This document shows, piece after piece, positions 1 through 11,680 of a stretch of 64,000 bases of DNA. The notes under the pieces were generated by a model that was not told where the DNA came from, made no database searches, and saw only the letters and a list, made by a program, of their open reading frames with translations. Each line of letters opens with the position of its first letter. The stretch's first letter is position 1. This DNA is from CAWAND01 sp963783335 (lineage in GTDB: Bacteria; Chloroflexota; Anaerolineae; Anaerolineales; E44-bin32): NCBI GenBank assembly GCA_963783335.1, contig CAWAND010000010.1, positions 682,001 to 746,000 of the forward strand, written 5' to 3'. Both the position numbers and the translations under genes were made by a program.

Positions 1-47
1 GCCCACTCGCGATCACTAAGTCCCGATATCATTCCCTTGCGACCAGG

Positions 48-3000
48 ATGCTCCAAATCCTGGTCGCTTCATCTATGCTTATCTCTCCCCTTGTGAACGT
101 AACACCAGCGCAGGCATCCTCTCCATCCTCTGAGCCATCCTCGTCAGCAAACCCACCGCATCTGGCAAGCGCCTCGTTGAACTCGGAGCTATCGAGCATC
201 CTCGCACAGACTGTGTTTGAGCGTCCAGAGCCGCTTGTCGACGCAAGGCCTGCCCCCAGCGAAGCTCAATCAAACAATCTCATCGGACCCTCGACACCCC
301 TGTCCTACGACTTCTTTCCATCGAGAAGCCAACCTATCCTTCCTGCGGACCAAACGATCAGACCCTACTTCTACACCTCAGACTCCCTGATAGGCTACGG
401 GATGAGATACAACTCCGGCCGGGTTGAAGGAGGCTGGGCCTACCCGAATGCCAGCTATTCTCAGGGAGACACGGTACACATCATTGGCAGAATGAAATGC
501 TTTCGCTACGGCTATCCAAATGCATGCGCCTACACCTCCAACGGTTTCAGTGTAGGCGGAGGGGACTCGAACGGACCCATCGGAACCGCTGGATTCCGCT
601 TCTCAATTGACTTCAAATCACTGCTTGCTCGGCCTCTCGAACCCCAGCAGCATTTCCTTCGAATGCTACGCGTATCCTGATCGAGGGTGGAACACGAATT
701 TCAGCTACGTCTGGCTGTCTTCCTATTCCGGTCAAGGGGGGCAAGAGCAGGATCTCTACGTCGACGAATTCGAAACACAGTGGTCTGGAATCACCCCAGG
801 GCTTTCAGACTACGCTGCGGCTTGCTTGGTCGCTCTGAAGATGATGGGCGGCATCACCGCGGGCTATGACCGGCGAGAGACCAGCATCAACCTTTGCCCT
901 TCGGCCCGCTACGGAGCCGGCGATCCCATCGACACTCACTCCGGCGCATTCAACTACGGTCTGCTGGATCTCTCCATGTCCACCTCCGCGGGCCCACTGA
1001 CCTTCCAGCGCTACTACTCTTCGCAGCTGGCTGGCTCGTCAGGCAGCACGCTTGGACACGGCTGGACCCACAATCAGGACACTCATTTGACATTTGGAAC
1101 ATCGACCACAGGGACGTTGGTCGATGTCTATTTCAAGGCCGAGACAGGAAACGAATACCGCTTCAGGGCCAACTCTGATGGCACCTTTTCATCCTACCCT
1201 GGCGTCTTCGCCACGCTCACGCAGGATCCTGGCCCGCCAGTCAGCTACACGCTTGTTGATTCCCACCAGAACACATACCAATTCGACGATCAGGGGCGCG
1301 TAGTCTCGTGGACGAACACCACGGGCCAGGCATTCACGTACACGTATGACACGTCAGGCCTCCTGACCTCGGGTGGACGGCCCAACTGGCCTCCGGTATC
1401 TCGGCCTGGCGTATGATGCTCAAGGCCGAGTGAACCAGGTCTCCGACCAGAGCGGTCGGCAGGTGAGCTTCGGGTATGATGCGGCGGGCGATCTCACCTC
1501 ATCCACAGATGTGCTCGGCCAGCCGTGGACGTACGTCTACAATTCCTCCCATCACCTAACCCAGATGATTGACCCTAGCGGTTCGACCGTCCTAGGCGTG
1601 GCCTACGATGCGAGCGGCCGCGCCTATCAGCAGACTAACGGAGAAGATCAGGTCCAAACCGAACTCGACTTCGTCTCCAATGCGAGCACGACCGTGACCG
1701 ACGGCCTCGGCAACACCCGCGAAGACACCTACGACTACCAGAACACGGGCACAAGCCAACAAGACCCGGCCAGCGGGCTGGCAAGGAGAACCTTCAACTC
1801 CAACTTCAAACCGACCAGCCTCACAGACCCCTCCGACAACACAACCAACCTGACCTGGAGTGCTGACGGGGTGAACCTGACTCAACTTGTCGACGCCGAG
1901 ACCAACCAGACAGATCTCGCCTACAACTCCCTAAACAACCTGACAGAGTTGACTGACGGCCGCCGCAACATCACCACCTACACATACAACATCTCCGACC
2001 CAGACCCGACACGTCGAACGCTTCTCCTGAGCACCGACGGCCCCATCCCCGGACCTTGGGATACGACAACGTACACGTACACAACCAGCGCAGACGTGCC
2101 CCAGCCTCCTGGTCTGCTCAAGACAGTGACAGACCCAAATGGCAATATGATTTCGTATACCTATGACCAATTTGGCCAGCGGCTTCAAGCTACTGACCCA
2201 CAGAACCACACGACCAGCTACTCATACGACACGATGGGGCGCCTGGCAACGGTGACCGACCCTGAGGGCCGGTCAGACTGGACATGCTACGACGACGCCG
2301 GGCAAATCGTGCGCTCCATTGCGAACGCAATCGGAGATGCCGGCACACCCCAGACCGATCCTTGCAACTCGGCCAACTACGTCCCGAGCAGCGACCCTGC
2401 AGCGGACCGCATCACGGAGACCAGTTACGACGACCGGGGGAACGTTATCGCCATCACCGATCCCTCCGGCGTCATCACCCGCACCTACTACAACTCAGCA
2501 GATCGACCTCGCTACGTGGTTCAGAACTTGGTTGGACAGGCGATCAGCGTTTCAACCCCACCCACATACAGCCCTGCCCATCCCGATCGGAATGTCCGGG
2601 CCGAGACCGTGTACGACGCGGCAGGCAACGCCATCGCCACCATCGACCACGCCGGCGTCATCTCCCGCACATACTACAATTCCCTCAACCGACCACGCTA
2701 CGTTGTGACCAACCTGGTCGGCCAGGGCATCGGCGTTTCAACGCCGCCCGCCTACAACACGGCCCACCCGGACCGGAATGTCCGAACAGAGACCGTGTAC
2801 GACGCGGCAGGGAATGCCATCGCCACCATCGACACCTTGGGGACGATCACCCGAACATACTTCGACGAGGACAATCGGCCCGTGACGGTTGTGCAGAATC
2901 TCTCCGGGCAGGCCATCTCCGTTGACTCACCTCCAGCTCGTGGTGGCGTTCCTGATGAGAACATGCGCACCGACACAACGTACGACGAAGACGGCAACGC

Positions 3001-6000
3001 CATCGCAGTGACCGACCCCAAGGGCGTTGCCACTCGCACCTACTATGATGAAGCCAATCGGACCAAGTATGTCGTGCACAACCTGACCGGCCAGGCAATC
3101 TCGGTCGATACGCCACCCGCATACAATCCCGCCAATCCGGATGAGAACGTGCGCACACAGTACGTGTACGACGACGCGGGCAACAGGCTTGCTTCGATCG
3201 ACACCAACGGCGTTATCTCCCGCACGTACTTCGACAGCGCTAACCGGGTTGAGATTGTCGTAAGGAATCTCACGGGCCAAGCGATCTCGATATCTACACC
3301 CCCCGGATACGATCCCGCCAATCCGGATGAGAATGTGCGCACACAGTACGTGTACGACAGCGCCAACCGGGCTATCGCCACGATCGACAACGCCGGCGTG
3401 GTCACCCGAACCTACTACGACAGTCTGGGTCGCGCCCGCTACATGGTCCAGAACCTCACTGGCCAGCTGATCTCCGTTGACACCCCCCCGACGTTTGATC
3501 CCGCCCACCCCGATGACAACGTCCGAACAGAGACGGTCTACGATGCCGCCGGGGACTCCATTGGCATGATCGATCCCAACGGGACAATCACGCGCACCTA
3601 CTACGACATGCTTCATCGCCCCGAGACAGTGACGGAGAATCTGACCGGCCAGTCGGTGGGCGCTTCCACTCCGCCGCCGTTCGATCCAGCCAACCCAGAC
3701 GCAAACGTTCGCACCGACACTGTGTACGGTAATTCCGGCCAGACTGTCCGCTCAATCGACACCAAGGGGGTTCCCACGGTCTCCTGCTACGATGAGCAGT
3801 ACCGCGTCGTCAAGACAGTGCAGAATCCCAGTGTCTCCAGTCCCTGCGGGTCGTACACGCCCAGCGCTCAGACTGACGAAGACATCACGACTCTCACCAC
3901 GTATGACGGTGTCGGCAACCGCTCCTCGGTGACCGACGCCAACGGCAACAAGACAGACTTCTCATACGACGGCGCGTACCGACTGAAGACCGAGACCGAC
4001 CCTCTGGAACATGCGACGACGTATAGCTATGACCTCGACGGAAACCGCACCGGCATGACCGACGCGGCCGGCGTGGAGACCCGCTACGAATATGATGCCT
4101 TGTCGAGGCTCACGGCAGTGGTCGAGAACTACATATCAGGGGGACCCTCCGATGGCCAGACCAACGTGCGCACAGAGTACTCATACGATGGAATGGGAAA
4201 TCGGAAGAAGATTGTCGATGGGAACGGGAAGCCCACAGTTTTCAACTACGATGCTCTGAACCGTTTGACATCGGAGAGTGACTCCCTCAACCACACAACG
4301 GCCTACTCGTATGACGCCGCAGGAAATCGCGCCTCCCTGACCGATGCCAACGGAGCAACCACAGACTTTGTCTTCGACGCCCTCCACCGTCTCACCCTTA
4401 TCAACTACCCGTCTCCCGATCCAGATGTTTCCTTCACATACGACGCGGCTGGCAACCGCCTCGACATGGCGGACGGCACGGGCTCGACGCATTGGGTCTA
4501 CGATGGACTGTACCGACCGACATCCATCACCGATCCCTTTGGGAGTTCCGTCGGGTACGCGTACGACGGCCTGAGCAACCGAACAACCCTGACCTACCCG
4601 GGTGGACGTGGATCGGTCACCTATCTGTATGATGACGCCAGCCGGCTCAAGAGCGTGACAGATTGGGACACTCAGCAGACAAGCTATGTCTTTGACCGGG
4701 CCGGACGGCTGGATGCGGTGACCCTCCCCAACGGTGTTGTCTCCACCTATACCTATGACGATGGCGATCACCTTTCCTCCATTGTTCACGCCACTGGTGC
4801 GGACACTCTTTCCTCTTTCGAGTACACCTACGACCCGGTGGGCAATCGAACCCAGGCCGTCGAGACCATGAACGCCTCCAGCGGCCCGACGGTCAGCATC
4901 TTCGTCACCAACACATCGGGCGTGGGTCTCGCTGAAGTTCCAGTGTATGCCTTCGATGGCTCGACCTACACCGGCTACCAGGAGACGACCGATGCCTCCG
5001 GGCACGCCTCCATCACGCTGCCTGAAGGCAGCTACCGCTTCCGGGTTGACGTGGACGGCACCCAGTTCTGGAGCGGGGACGCCAACCACTGCACCATCCC
5101 TGGATGCAGCAGCGTCACCATCACGGTGCCCGATCCGGTGATGGTGAGCGTGACCGACACGGCCGGTGCCCCCCAGGCTGGACTCTCCGTCTTCGCCTTC
5201 GATGGGACAACCTACACGAACTTCAGCGGCACAACGGACGCCTCGGGGCAGCTCTCCTTCCGCCTGCCACCGGGGGACTACCGCTTCCGGGCCGACTTGA
5301 ACGGCACCCAGTTCTGGAGTGGGGACGTCAACCACTGCACGGTCCCCAACTGCACCATGGCCTCGATCACGGTGACCGAGCCGGTGACGGTCTCCGTCGT
5401 GGACGACCTCGGCAATCCCAAATCCGACATCGAGGTCTACGCCTTCAGCGACGGTGCCTACACCAACTTCCACGGCACCACAGACGCCTCGGGCCAGGTG
5501 GTCTTCACCCTGCCCGAAGGAAGCTACCGCTTCCGAGCGGACTTCAACGGCACCCAGTTCTGGAGCTCGGACAGCGACGACTGCACCCTGCCCGGCTGTC
5601 TGAGCGATTCGGTCACGGTGTCCACCCCGCTGATTGTGTCGATCCAGAACACGGACGGCGAGCCCGTGGAGGGGCTGGCGGTTTACGCCTTCGACGGGTC
5701 CACCTACACCGGATACCACACCACCAGCGATGCGGCCGGCGAGGCCGACTTCACGCTCCCGCCGGGCGACTATCGCTTCCGGGCCGATCTGAACGGGACC
5801 CAATTCTGGAGTTCGGAGAGCAACGACTGCTCCATCCCGGGATGCATCTCCGACAGCGTCATCGTCACCCTGCCCGTGACCGTCAGCGTGCAGGACACGG
5901 ACGGGGCCGCCCAGTCGGATCTGCCGGTCTACGTCTACGACGGCGGGACCTACACCGGATACCACGGCACAACCGGCGCCTCCGGCCAGGCCACCTTCAC

Positions 6001-9000
6001 CCTGCCGGAGGGGAGCTACCGCTTCCGAGCCGACTTGACCGGCACCCAGTTCTTCAGCATGCCGGCCAACCACTGCACGATTCCGGGATGCGAAGATGCC
6101 GCCGTCGAGGTCACCAAGCCCGTGACGGTCTCCGTCGAGGATGGGTCAGGGACTCCCCTTTCCGACATCAGCGTGTATGCCTTCGACGGGACGACCTACA
6201 CCAACTTCCACCAGACCACCAACACCGAAGGGCAGGCGGCCTTCACCCTGCCCATTGGAAGCTACCGGTTCCGAGCCGACGTGGATGGGACGCAGTACTG
6301 GAGCGGGACGGCCAACCACTGCACGGTGCCGGGCTGTGAAAGTGTGGCGGTGACGGCCGGCGCGGCCCCGACGTCCACTCCGACGGCCACGGCAACACCT
6401 GTCCCGCCCTCCGCCACCCCGACGGCGACTTCGACCTCCATGCCGGTGCCGCCCTCGGCAACATCGAGCCCAACATCTTCGCCGCCGACGTCAACGCCGG
6501 TGCCGACTTCAGCCACATCGACGCCAGCCTCGGCGACGCCCACCCCGACCGCTTCGGGTACGGCCCCGGCTCCTGTTCCTACCGCGGCCGGGACGGGCAC
6601 ATCAACTCCGACGTCCACCCCCGTCCCTCCGAGCCCGACGGATACCCCGACAGGGGCGACATCCACGCCGATCGCCACCGCGACCCTAGCTTCTGTCCAA
6701 GGCACTGGTGGGCTAGCGATGATCGTGAGCTCGATAGGGCAAACGGACCATCAGCCGCAGCCTCTAGCCGACGGCAGCACGGTCGAGGTCACCGTCGAGG
6801 ACACCGACGGAACCCCGCAATCTGGCGTGCCGGTCTACGCATTCGACGGAACGGCCTACGCCGGGCAATCGGCGACGACTGGCTCGGGCGGGGTCGCCTC
6901 CTTCAGCCTCACCGATGGAAGCTACCGCTTCCGCGCCGACTTCAACGGCACCCAGTTCTGGAGTTCGGATGCCAATGACTGCACCGTGCCCGACTGCTCA
7001 ACCGACACCGTCATTGTCACTATCCCTGTGACCGTCTATGTCCAGGACACGGACGCCACGCCCTCAGAAGGTCTCCAGGTCTATGCCTTCGACGGGTCGA
7101 GCTACACCGGCTTCCACAAGACCACCGACGCCTCCGGCCAGGCGATCTTCACGCTGCCGGAGGGCAGCTACCGCTTCCGCGCCGATCTCAACGGGACGCA
7201 GTTTTGGAGCAGCGACACCAACGAATGCACGGTTCCGGGGTGCACGTCCGAGTCAGTGACGGTCAACATCCCAGTGACCATCACGGTTGAGGACACTAAT
7301 GGCGCACCGCAGGCCGCCCTGCCCGTGTACGCCTTCTCAGGCGGTGCCTACACGGGCTACCACGGCACGACCGACTCTGCCGGCCAGGTCGAACTGACCC
7401 TGCCAGAAGGCGCCTACCGCTTCCGCGCCGATCTGAACGGCACGCAGTTCTGGAGCTCGGAAGGCGACGACTGCCCGCTGCCCGGCTGCGCGGCTGCGGC
7501 CATCGAGACCACCCTGCCGATCGCCGTCACCGTCCAGAATACGTCCGGAGAGCCGCAGGAAGGGCTGCCGGTCTACGTCTTCGACGGATCCACTTACACC
7601 GGATTCCACGCCGCAACCGATGCCTCCGGTCAGGTCAGCCTCACGCTCCCCGAGGGCTCCTATCGCTTCCGGGCCGATCTCAACGGGACCGAGTTCTTCA
7701 GCAGCGAAACCAACGACTGCACCGTGCCCGGCTGCGAGACAGCTACGGTAACGGTGACGATGCCTGTGACCGTCACGGTCCAGAACACCGACGGCGCTCC
7801 CCAAGAGGGCCTGTCGGTCTACGCCTTCTCAGGCGGGGTCTACTCCGGCTATCACGGCACGACCGACGCCTCCGGTCAGGTCGCTCTCACGCTTCCAGAA
7901 GGCGCTTATCGCTTCCGTGCCGACCTCAACGGCACGCAGTTCTGGAGCTCGGATTCCGATGACTGCACGCTGCCTGGCTGCACTACGGCTGCCATCTCGG
8001 TGACGATTCCGGTGACGGTGACCGTGGCCGGGCAGACCGGCGATCCCTATCCTGATCTGCCGGTCTACGTCTTCGACGGGGATACCTACACCGGATTCCA
8101 TGGGATCAGCGACGCCTTGGGCCAAGTCGTCTTCACACTGCCTGAGGGAAGCTACCGCTTCCGCGCCGACTACAACAGCGTGCCCTTCTGGAGCGCCGGG
8201 GCAAACGACTGCACGGTGCCAGGCTGCACCGAGGCGACCGTCACTTTGCCCGGCGGCGTGGGCTCGGCCACAACCACCATCGACTACGCCTACGATCCGC
8301 TCTACCGCCTGACTTCGGCCGACTACTCCAGCGGCGAGTTCTTCCACTACACCTATGACGCCGTGGGCAACCGGATGACACAGGAGACTTTGGACGGAAC
8401 CAACACCTACACCTACGATGACGCCAACCGGCTGACGTCCGTGGATGGGGTTGACTACTCATGGGACGCCGACGGAAACCTTCTCGACGACGGCGTCAGC
8501 GCCTATGCCTACGACCACGCCAACCGGTTGGTCTCGGTCGTGCAGGGGGCGGACAGCTACTCGTTCTCGTACAGATGCAATGGGAAGTCAACAGGTCTGG
8601 ACCCGTGCGGATCCGACCGGGTGAGCCAAACGCTGAACGGCGTGACAACAGACTACGTCCTAGATCAGGCTGCTGGCTTGACCCAAGTTCTCTCAGATGG
8701 AACTATCTCGTACCTTTATGGCATCGGGCGCGTTGGCGAGGAGCAACCTACAGGTTGGCAGTATCACTTGGCGGATGCGCTTGGGAGCCTGAGGCAATTG
8801 GCGAATGCGACTGGTACGGTGACACTCGCCAGGAGCTACGCGCCGTTTGGTGGTACGCTATCGACGGTGGGTGCCGGGCAGACGAGCTTTGCTTTCACAG
8901 GCGAGCAGCTAGATGCGACGGGGCTCACGTATCTCAGGTCTAGGTACCTCCTGAATGCGGTTGGGAGATTTCTTAGCCCCGATCCATGGCAAGGGAATCC

Positions 9001-9796
9001 CGATTCCCCACTGAGCTATCACTTCTGGTTGTATGTCGGGGACAATCCAGTCAATCTCACAGACCCCTCGGGGCTGCTACCTCCCTCGCCACAAGACTAC
9101 CGCAACCTCACGGACTGGCTGGTTCGGGAGATGCGCGCAAATGCGAATAGCCCGCAGGTTCTACAGATTGCTCAGTACAACCAGATTGCTCGCTGGGTAG
9201 AGCCAGTCTCCCCTTCCGTCGGGAGGATCTTCAAGGGTCTTGCGTATTCCGATTGGGCCAATCTTGTCGGTGATGGCAAGAGGTGGGACTTCAAGGATGC
9301 GATCAATGATCTCATCCCAGAGAAAACGGTCGCCCTGTGTCATCAGAATGGCTGTGAATGGTTCGAGTATTCTGTGCCCGGGAATATCCACTACGGGTAT
9401 GTTGGTAGGGCAGCGGGTTTCACTAGCCTAGAATTGCATCTTGGCGCCTCCTACGCGGAGGTGAGAGACCCGGATAAACGCGTGCTAAAGGAACTGATGC
9501 CTCTGCTGCATCAAAGAGGAATCGACATAGATTGCCTTCTGAGAAACCTATCAGTCCTTGAAGTTCACGTCAACTTGCGTTGGTGGAGGACCGGGTTCGA
9601 CGATCCCGAGGACTTCGCCGCTGTGAGCCTAGGGACCAGTGTCTTTGACAATGGGCCCTACCCATCGAACTTGGGTAGCTTCCCAACAATATTGAAGGAG
9701 TACTCCCCACGCATGGCTCACCAACCCCAGCCTCTCCTGCACTATTTCAACCCACACTGGCCATATGCTAATGGCTACTTCGACGGGGGGCGCTGA
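48..9796 (+). CDS. Giant RHS/YD-repeat toxin protein, three frames
   Basis: Polymorphic toxin of the RHS family: a YD-repeat shell that encloses and delivers a C-terminal toxin. The reading frame runs 48-~620, ~610-~1372 and ~1373-9796, each step needing removal of one base; at 1368-1370 a GGG in place of GG breaks the frame. Residues 1-24 resemble a Sec signal peptide, but the frame is open to the window edge, so the true start may lie upstream. Order: unknown N-terminal region; DUF6531-like segment (GDPIDTHSGAF, about 920); YD repeats (1400-4860) including seven 62-aa units; two six-unit arrays of Cna-B/carboxypeptidase-regulatory-like domains (4892-6357 and 6788-8252) separated by a Thr/Pro-rich linker; a second YD block and the RHS core ending in DPSGL (about 9063); then a variable tip. 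At roughly 3,200 aa it is about twice a typical RHS protein. The domain order is clear; toxin activity is inferred. Confidence 0.88.
2504..3802 (+). repeat. Seven tandem 62-aa YD-repeat units in the RHS gene
   Basis: Seven consecutive coding units begin at 2504, 2690, 2876, 3059, 3245, 3431 and 3617; six are 62 codons and the third is 61. Each carries a form of NLTGQAIS, a PP-containing linker, NVRTETVYD and a TRTYYD motif. The next, degenerate unit starts at 3803. They are more alike than the rest of the YD region, suggesting recent internal duplication. They are coding and not spaced like CRISPR repeats. Confidence 0.9.
4892..6357 (+). repeat. Cna-B-like repeat array 1 (six units) inside the RHS protein
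   Basis: Six tandem units of 82-84 aa; the first three start at 4892, 5144 and 5390. Each opens with a V-x-V strand, continues with VYAFDG-like and LPEGSYRFRAD motifs, then GTQFWS, and closes with a C-x4-C pair (CTIPGC type). The LPEGxYRFRAD strand pattern is that of carboxypeptidase-regulatory-like or Cna-B beta-sandwich domains. The Cys pair in every unit suggests a conserved disulphide or metal clip (inference). Such stalk domains are unusual within an RHS shell. Confidence 0.85.
6358..6720 (+). repeat. Thr/Pro/Ser/Ala-rich low-complexity linker in the RHS protein
   Basis: About 120 codons of TPTATP/PPSATP-type sequence separate the two Cna-B-like arrays. It is probably a flexible extracellular, possibly glycosylated, hinge. 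The same TPTP style occurs in other secreted proteins in the window (44142-44708, 44873-45448, 56157-57122). Confidence 0.85.
6788..8252 (+). repeat. Cna-B-like repeat array 2 (six units) inside the RHS protein
   Basis: Six more units of the same 82-84 aa family, again with YRFRADLNGTQFWS and a terminal C-x4-C (CTVPGC, CPLPGC, CTLPGC; the first unit has CTVPDC). The last unit degenerates at VPFWSAGAND. YD repeats resume at about 8280, so the double array is inserted within the RHS shell and not appended to it. Confidence 0.85.
9078..9796 (+). other. RHS C-terminal tip: probable polymorphic toxin type 44 domain
   Basis: About 240 residues follow the core-terminal DPSGL motif, the usual boundary between RHS core and toxin. 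The tip contains WDFKDAIND (about 9287) and NIHYGYVGRAAGF (from 9383), which I recognise from the bacterial toxin 44 (Ntox44) family, a predicted nuclease-like toxin of polymorphic systems. Family assignment is from motif memory, not a search. Downstream of the motif it continues about 135 aa with an LEVHVNLRWW segment. No small cytoplasmic immunity gene is obvious directly downstream. Confidence 0.65.
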
Positions 9797-10429
9797 ATGA
9801 GAGACCGTCAACTTCGTAAGATCTTATGGCTATTCTTTGCGTTCCTCATTGGGTTGCTAGCCAGCGCGTGCACAGGTGATATGAGCACCGAATTATCTAC
9901 CCCTGGGGCCCCCCAGCCCCGACTCCTTGAACTTCTATTGCGGGAGGATTCCTTCCCTCCAGGTTGGGCCGAATCACCGGAGGGACCTGCACCTCCCTCG
10001 GGACAGGCACCCATCGGCGGAGGACCAGCGCCCATTGAGACATTGACGCTGCACTTCCTGATTCCCGCAGACGGAGGTAGCGGGGGCGCGTACGAAGAGG
10101 TGTCCCGGTATTGGACTCCAACTGACGCAGCCAACGCGTACATCAAAACGGTGAGCAAGTACTTCCTCAACCGCTATTCATGGAATGTCCCTCCTTCAAT
10201 TGCGGACTGGAGCCCTAGTGCCACCACCTGGCGTCTCGGATGCACTTCAGACGAAATCCCTCGTTGCCATTTCGTCGCCCAATATAGAGAATACCTAGTC
10301 GCGTTCAACATACATACCTCAGCCTACAGCTCTGACCTGCGTTTGGTCGAGATTGCGACCCCAGAGCAAGTCTTGGCATTGGTCCAACAGATTGATGTAG
10401 ACATGTCATCGGCGGTCCAAGAACGCTAG
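9797..10429 (+). CDS. Small secreted lipoprotein next to the RHS tip
   Basis: The ATG abuts the RHS stop codon with no gap, so the gene is almost certainly co-translated with the RHS gene. It encodes 210 aa with a hydrophobic signal segment and a lipobox ending LASAC at about residue 25, predicting a lipid-anchored protein on the outer face of the membrane. The mature part is Pro/Gly-rich at first, then has an alternating alpha/beta pattern without a family I recognise; two Cys (in GCTSDE and RCHFV) could form a disulphide. Position suggests an immunity protein. However, an extracytoplasmic lipoprotein fits a membrane- or envelope-acting toxin better than a predicted nuclease, so the role stays open. 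Confidence 0.75.
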   Translation: MRDRQLRKILWLFFAFLIGLLASACTGDMSTELSTPGAPQPRLLELLLREDSFPPGWAESPEGPAPPSGQAPIGGGPAPIETLTLHFLIPADGGSGGAYEEVSRYWTPTDAANAYIKTVSKYFLNRYSWNVPPSIADWSPSATTWRLGCTSDEIPRCHFVAQYREYLVAFNIHTSAYSSDLRLVEIATPEQVLALVQQIDVDMSSAVQER

Positions 10430-10450
10430 ATGTGCCACTCCTCTGGGAGG

Positions 10451-11680
10451 TTAACGCTGGATTGGAGGGATATTCCGTGAAGGCGGTAGGGGAATGGGAG
10501 GTGTCTTGGCGCCCCACGGGATCTCCCGCAGCTCTGCACCGAGGCGAAGTGAGTCTAGTTGCTCGCGGACAAACTCGGCCGTCGACTGTCCGCTACGGCG
10601 ATTAGCCTTGCCCAACACGTATGTGTATTGCATCAGCTTGCGCGCTACGATTTCAGGATCGGCGAATCGGTCATGCTCTCCTGTAGCCAGCACATGCCAC
10701 ACCGCGACAAGCAGTTTCCTGGCGATGGCCACAATCGCCTTGTTCCTGCCCAGTCGGGGCTCAAGCCTGGCCAGCTCGGCTTTCCAGTGAGGGTGGGTGT
10801 TGGACGCCGTCTGCGCCGCTTCGACCATGGCTGTACGCAAATCGCGCCGGCCAGCCTTGGTGATTCTGCCCGTGCGGTGAGTCTGGCCGCTCACATGAAC
10901 CCTGCCTCCAAGGCCCGAGTAACCGACCAGCTTCTTGGCCGACGGAAACCGATCGATCGTGCCGATGGCTCCAATGATTGTCAGCCCATTGATCAGGTTG
11001 ATGCCTGGAAGATGGGCCAATCGAGTCACCCTATCATCTTGGCCGGCGATGGCCTTCAATGTCTGTTCGATGCGGGAGATCTGGCATCGAACAAACCACA
11101 GCGTCTCAAGATTGCACTCCACATTGGCCAATTCCGCCCGGTCCACATCGAGACCCATCCACCAGTCGGTCATCTCCGGACGGAAGATATCGCCGGGGGG
11201 AGCCGGTATCCTGTGCCGGTGGAGCGTCGCATGGAGGCGGTTCTTGGACTGAGTAGAAAGTCGAATCATCTTGTTTCGCTGGGCGAGAAGCGCACGCAGC
11301 TCACGGATCTCTTGGGGAGGAACCCAGATTCCGACAAGCAGACCCTTGGCCAGGAGCCTGGCGAGTGTAGCGGATGCGATCTTGTCGTTCATGACCTGTG
11401 ACCGGGTGATCAAGGCGACATGCGGCGGATGCACGACCGTCACCGACCCGACGTGAGGGGCCAGGTCATCGTAGATCTGCCATGTGTTGGTCGTCATCTC
11501 GATTACGACCGCGTCGTCGGGACGGAGTGTCCTGGAGATCCATCCATCAAGGTTCAGAAGCGGCACTTTCTGTGGTCCGAGCACCTGGTTGAGTTCAACG
11601 TCCACACCGAAGGCGACCAGGTAGTGCTTGTGGATGTCAAGCCCGATGTACCGCCTGCTCTCAAGGTCACCGGAGTCCAT
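10451..11680 (-). CDS. IS110-family transposase (DEDD + serine recombinase type)
   Basis: 409 aa. The N-terminal RuvC-like DEDD domain is seen as IGLDIHKHY (first Asp), VVIEMTT (Glu) and MNDKIASATLARLL (Asp), followed by IWVPP and a coiled region. The C-terminal Transposase_20 domain shows LAHLPGINLINGLTIIG, FPSAKKLVGYSGL and VHVSGQ with the catalytic Ser, then GRITKAGRRDLR. The fourth acidic residue, usually DA in a TDRxDA motif, is Ala here, which may impair activity. The start was placed at the ATG of MDSGDL because AGGAG lies 10 nt upstream; an open frame extends further to 12208 but reads through the non-coding end. IS110 enzymes use a bridge RNA to pair target and donor DNA. Confidence 0.92.
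   Translation of the reverse strand: MDSGDLESRRYIGLDIHKHYLVAFGVDVELNQVLGPQKVPLLNLDGWISRTLRPDDAVVIEMTTNTWQIYDDLAPHVGSVTVVHPPHVALITRSQVMNDKIASATLARLLAKGLLVGIWVPPQEIRELRALLAQRNKMIRLSTQSKNRLHATLHRHRIPAPPGDIFRPEMTDWWMGLDVDRAELANVECNLETLWFVRCQISRIEQTLKAIAGQDDRVTRLAHLPGINLINGLTIIGAIGTIDRFPSAKKLVGYSGLGGRVHVSGQTHRTGRITKAGRRDLRTAMVEAAQTASNTHPHWKAELARLEPRLGRNKAIVAIARKLLVAVWHVLATGEHDRFADPEIVARKLMQYTYVLGKANRRSGQSTAEFVREQLDSLRLGAELREIPWGAKTPPIPLPPSRNIPPIQR

Noticed and set aside
2504..3802. CRISPR-like periodic repeat
   Set aside because: The repeats are long, diverged and encode YD motifs in frame; there are no unique spacers or cas genes.
4181..6073. Long (630-codon) minus-strand open frame
   Set aside because: It is the complement of the repeated Cna-B-like units in the RHS gene; the plus strand has clear domain motifs, and the minus frame has none.
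10559..11401. Plus-strand frame across the IS110 element as an immunity gene
   Set aside because: It is the reverse shadow of the transposase and has no protein motif.
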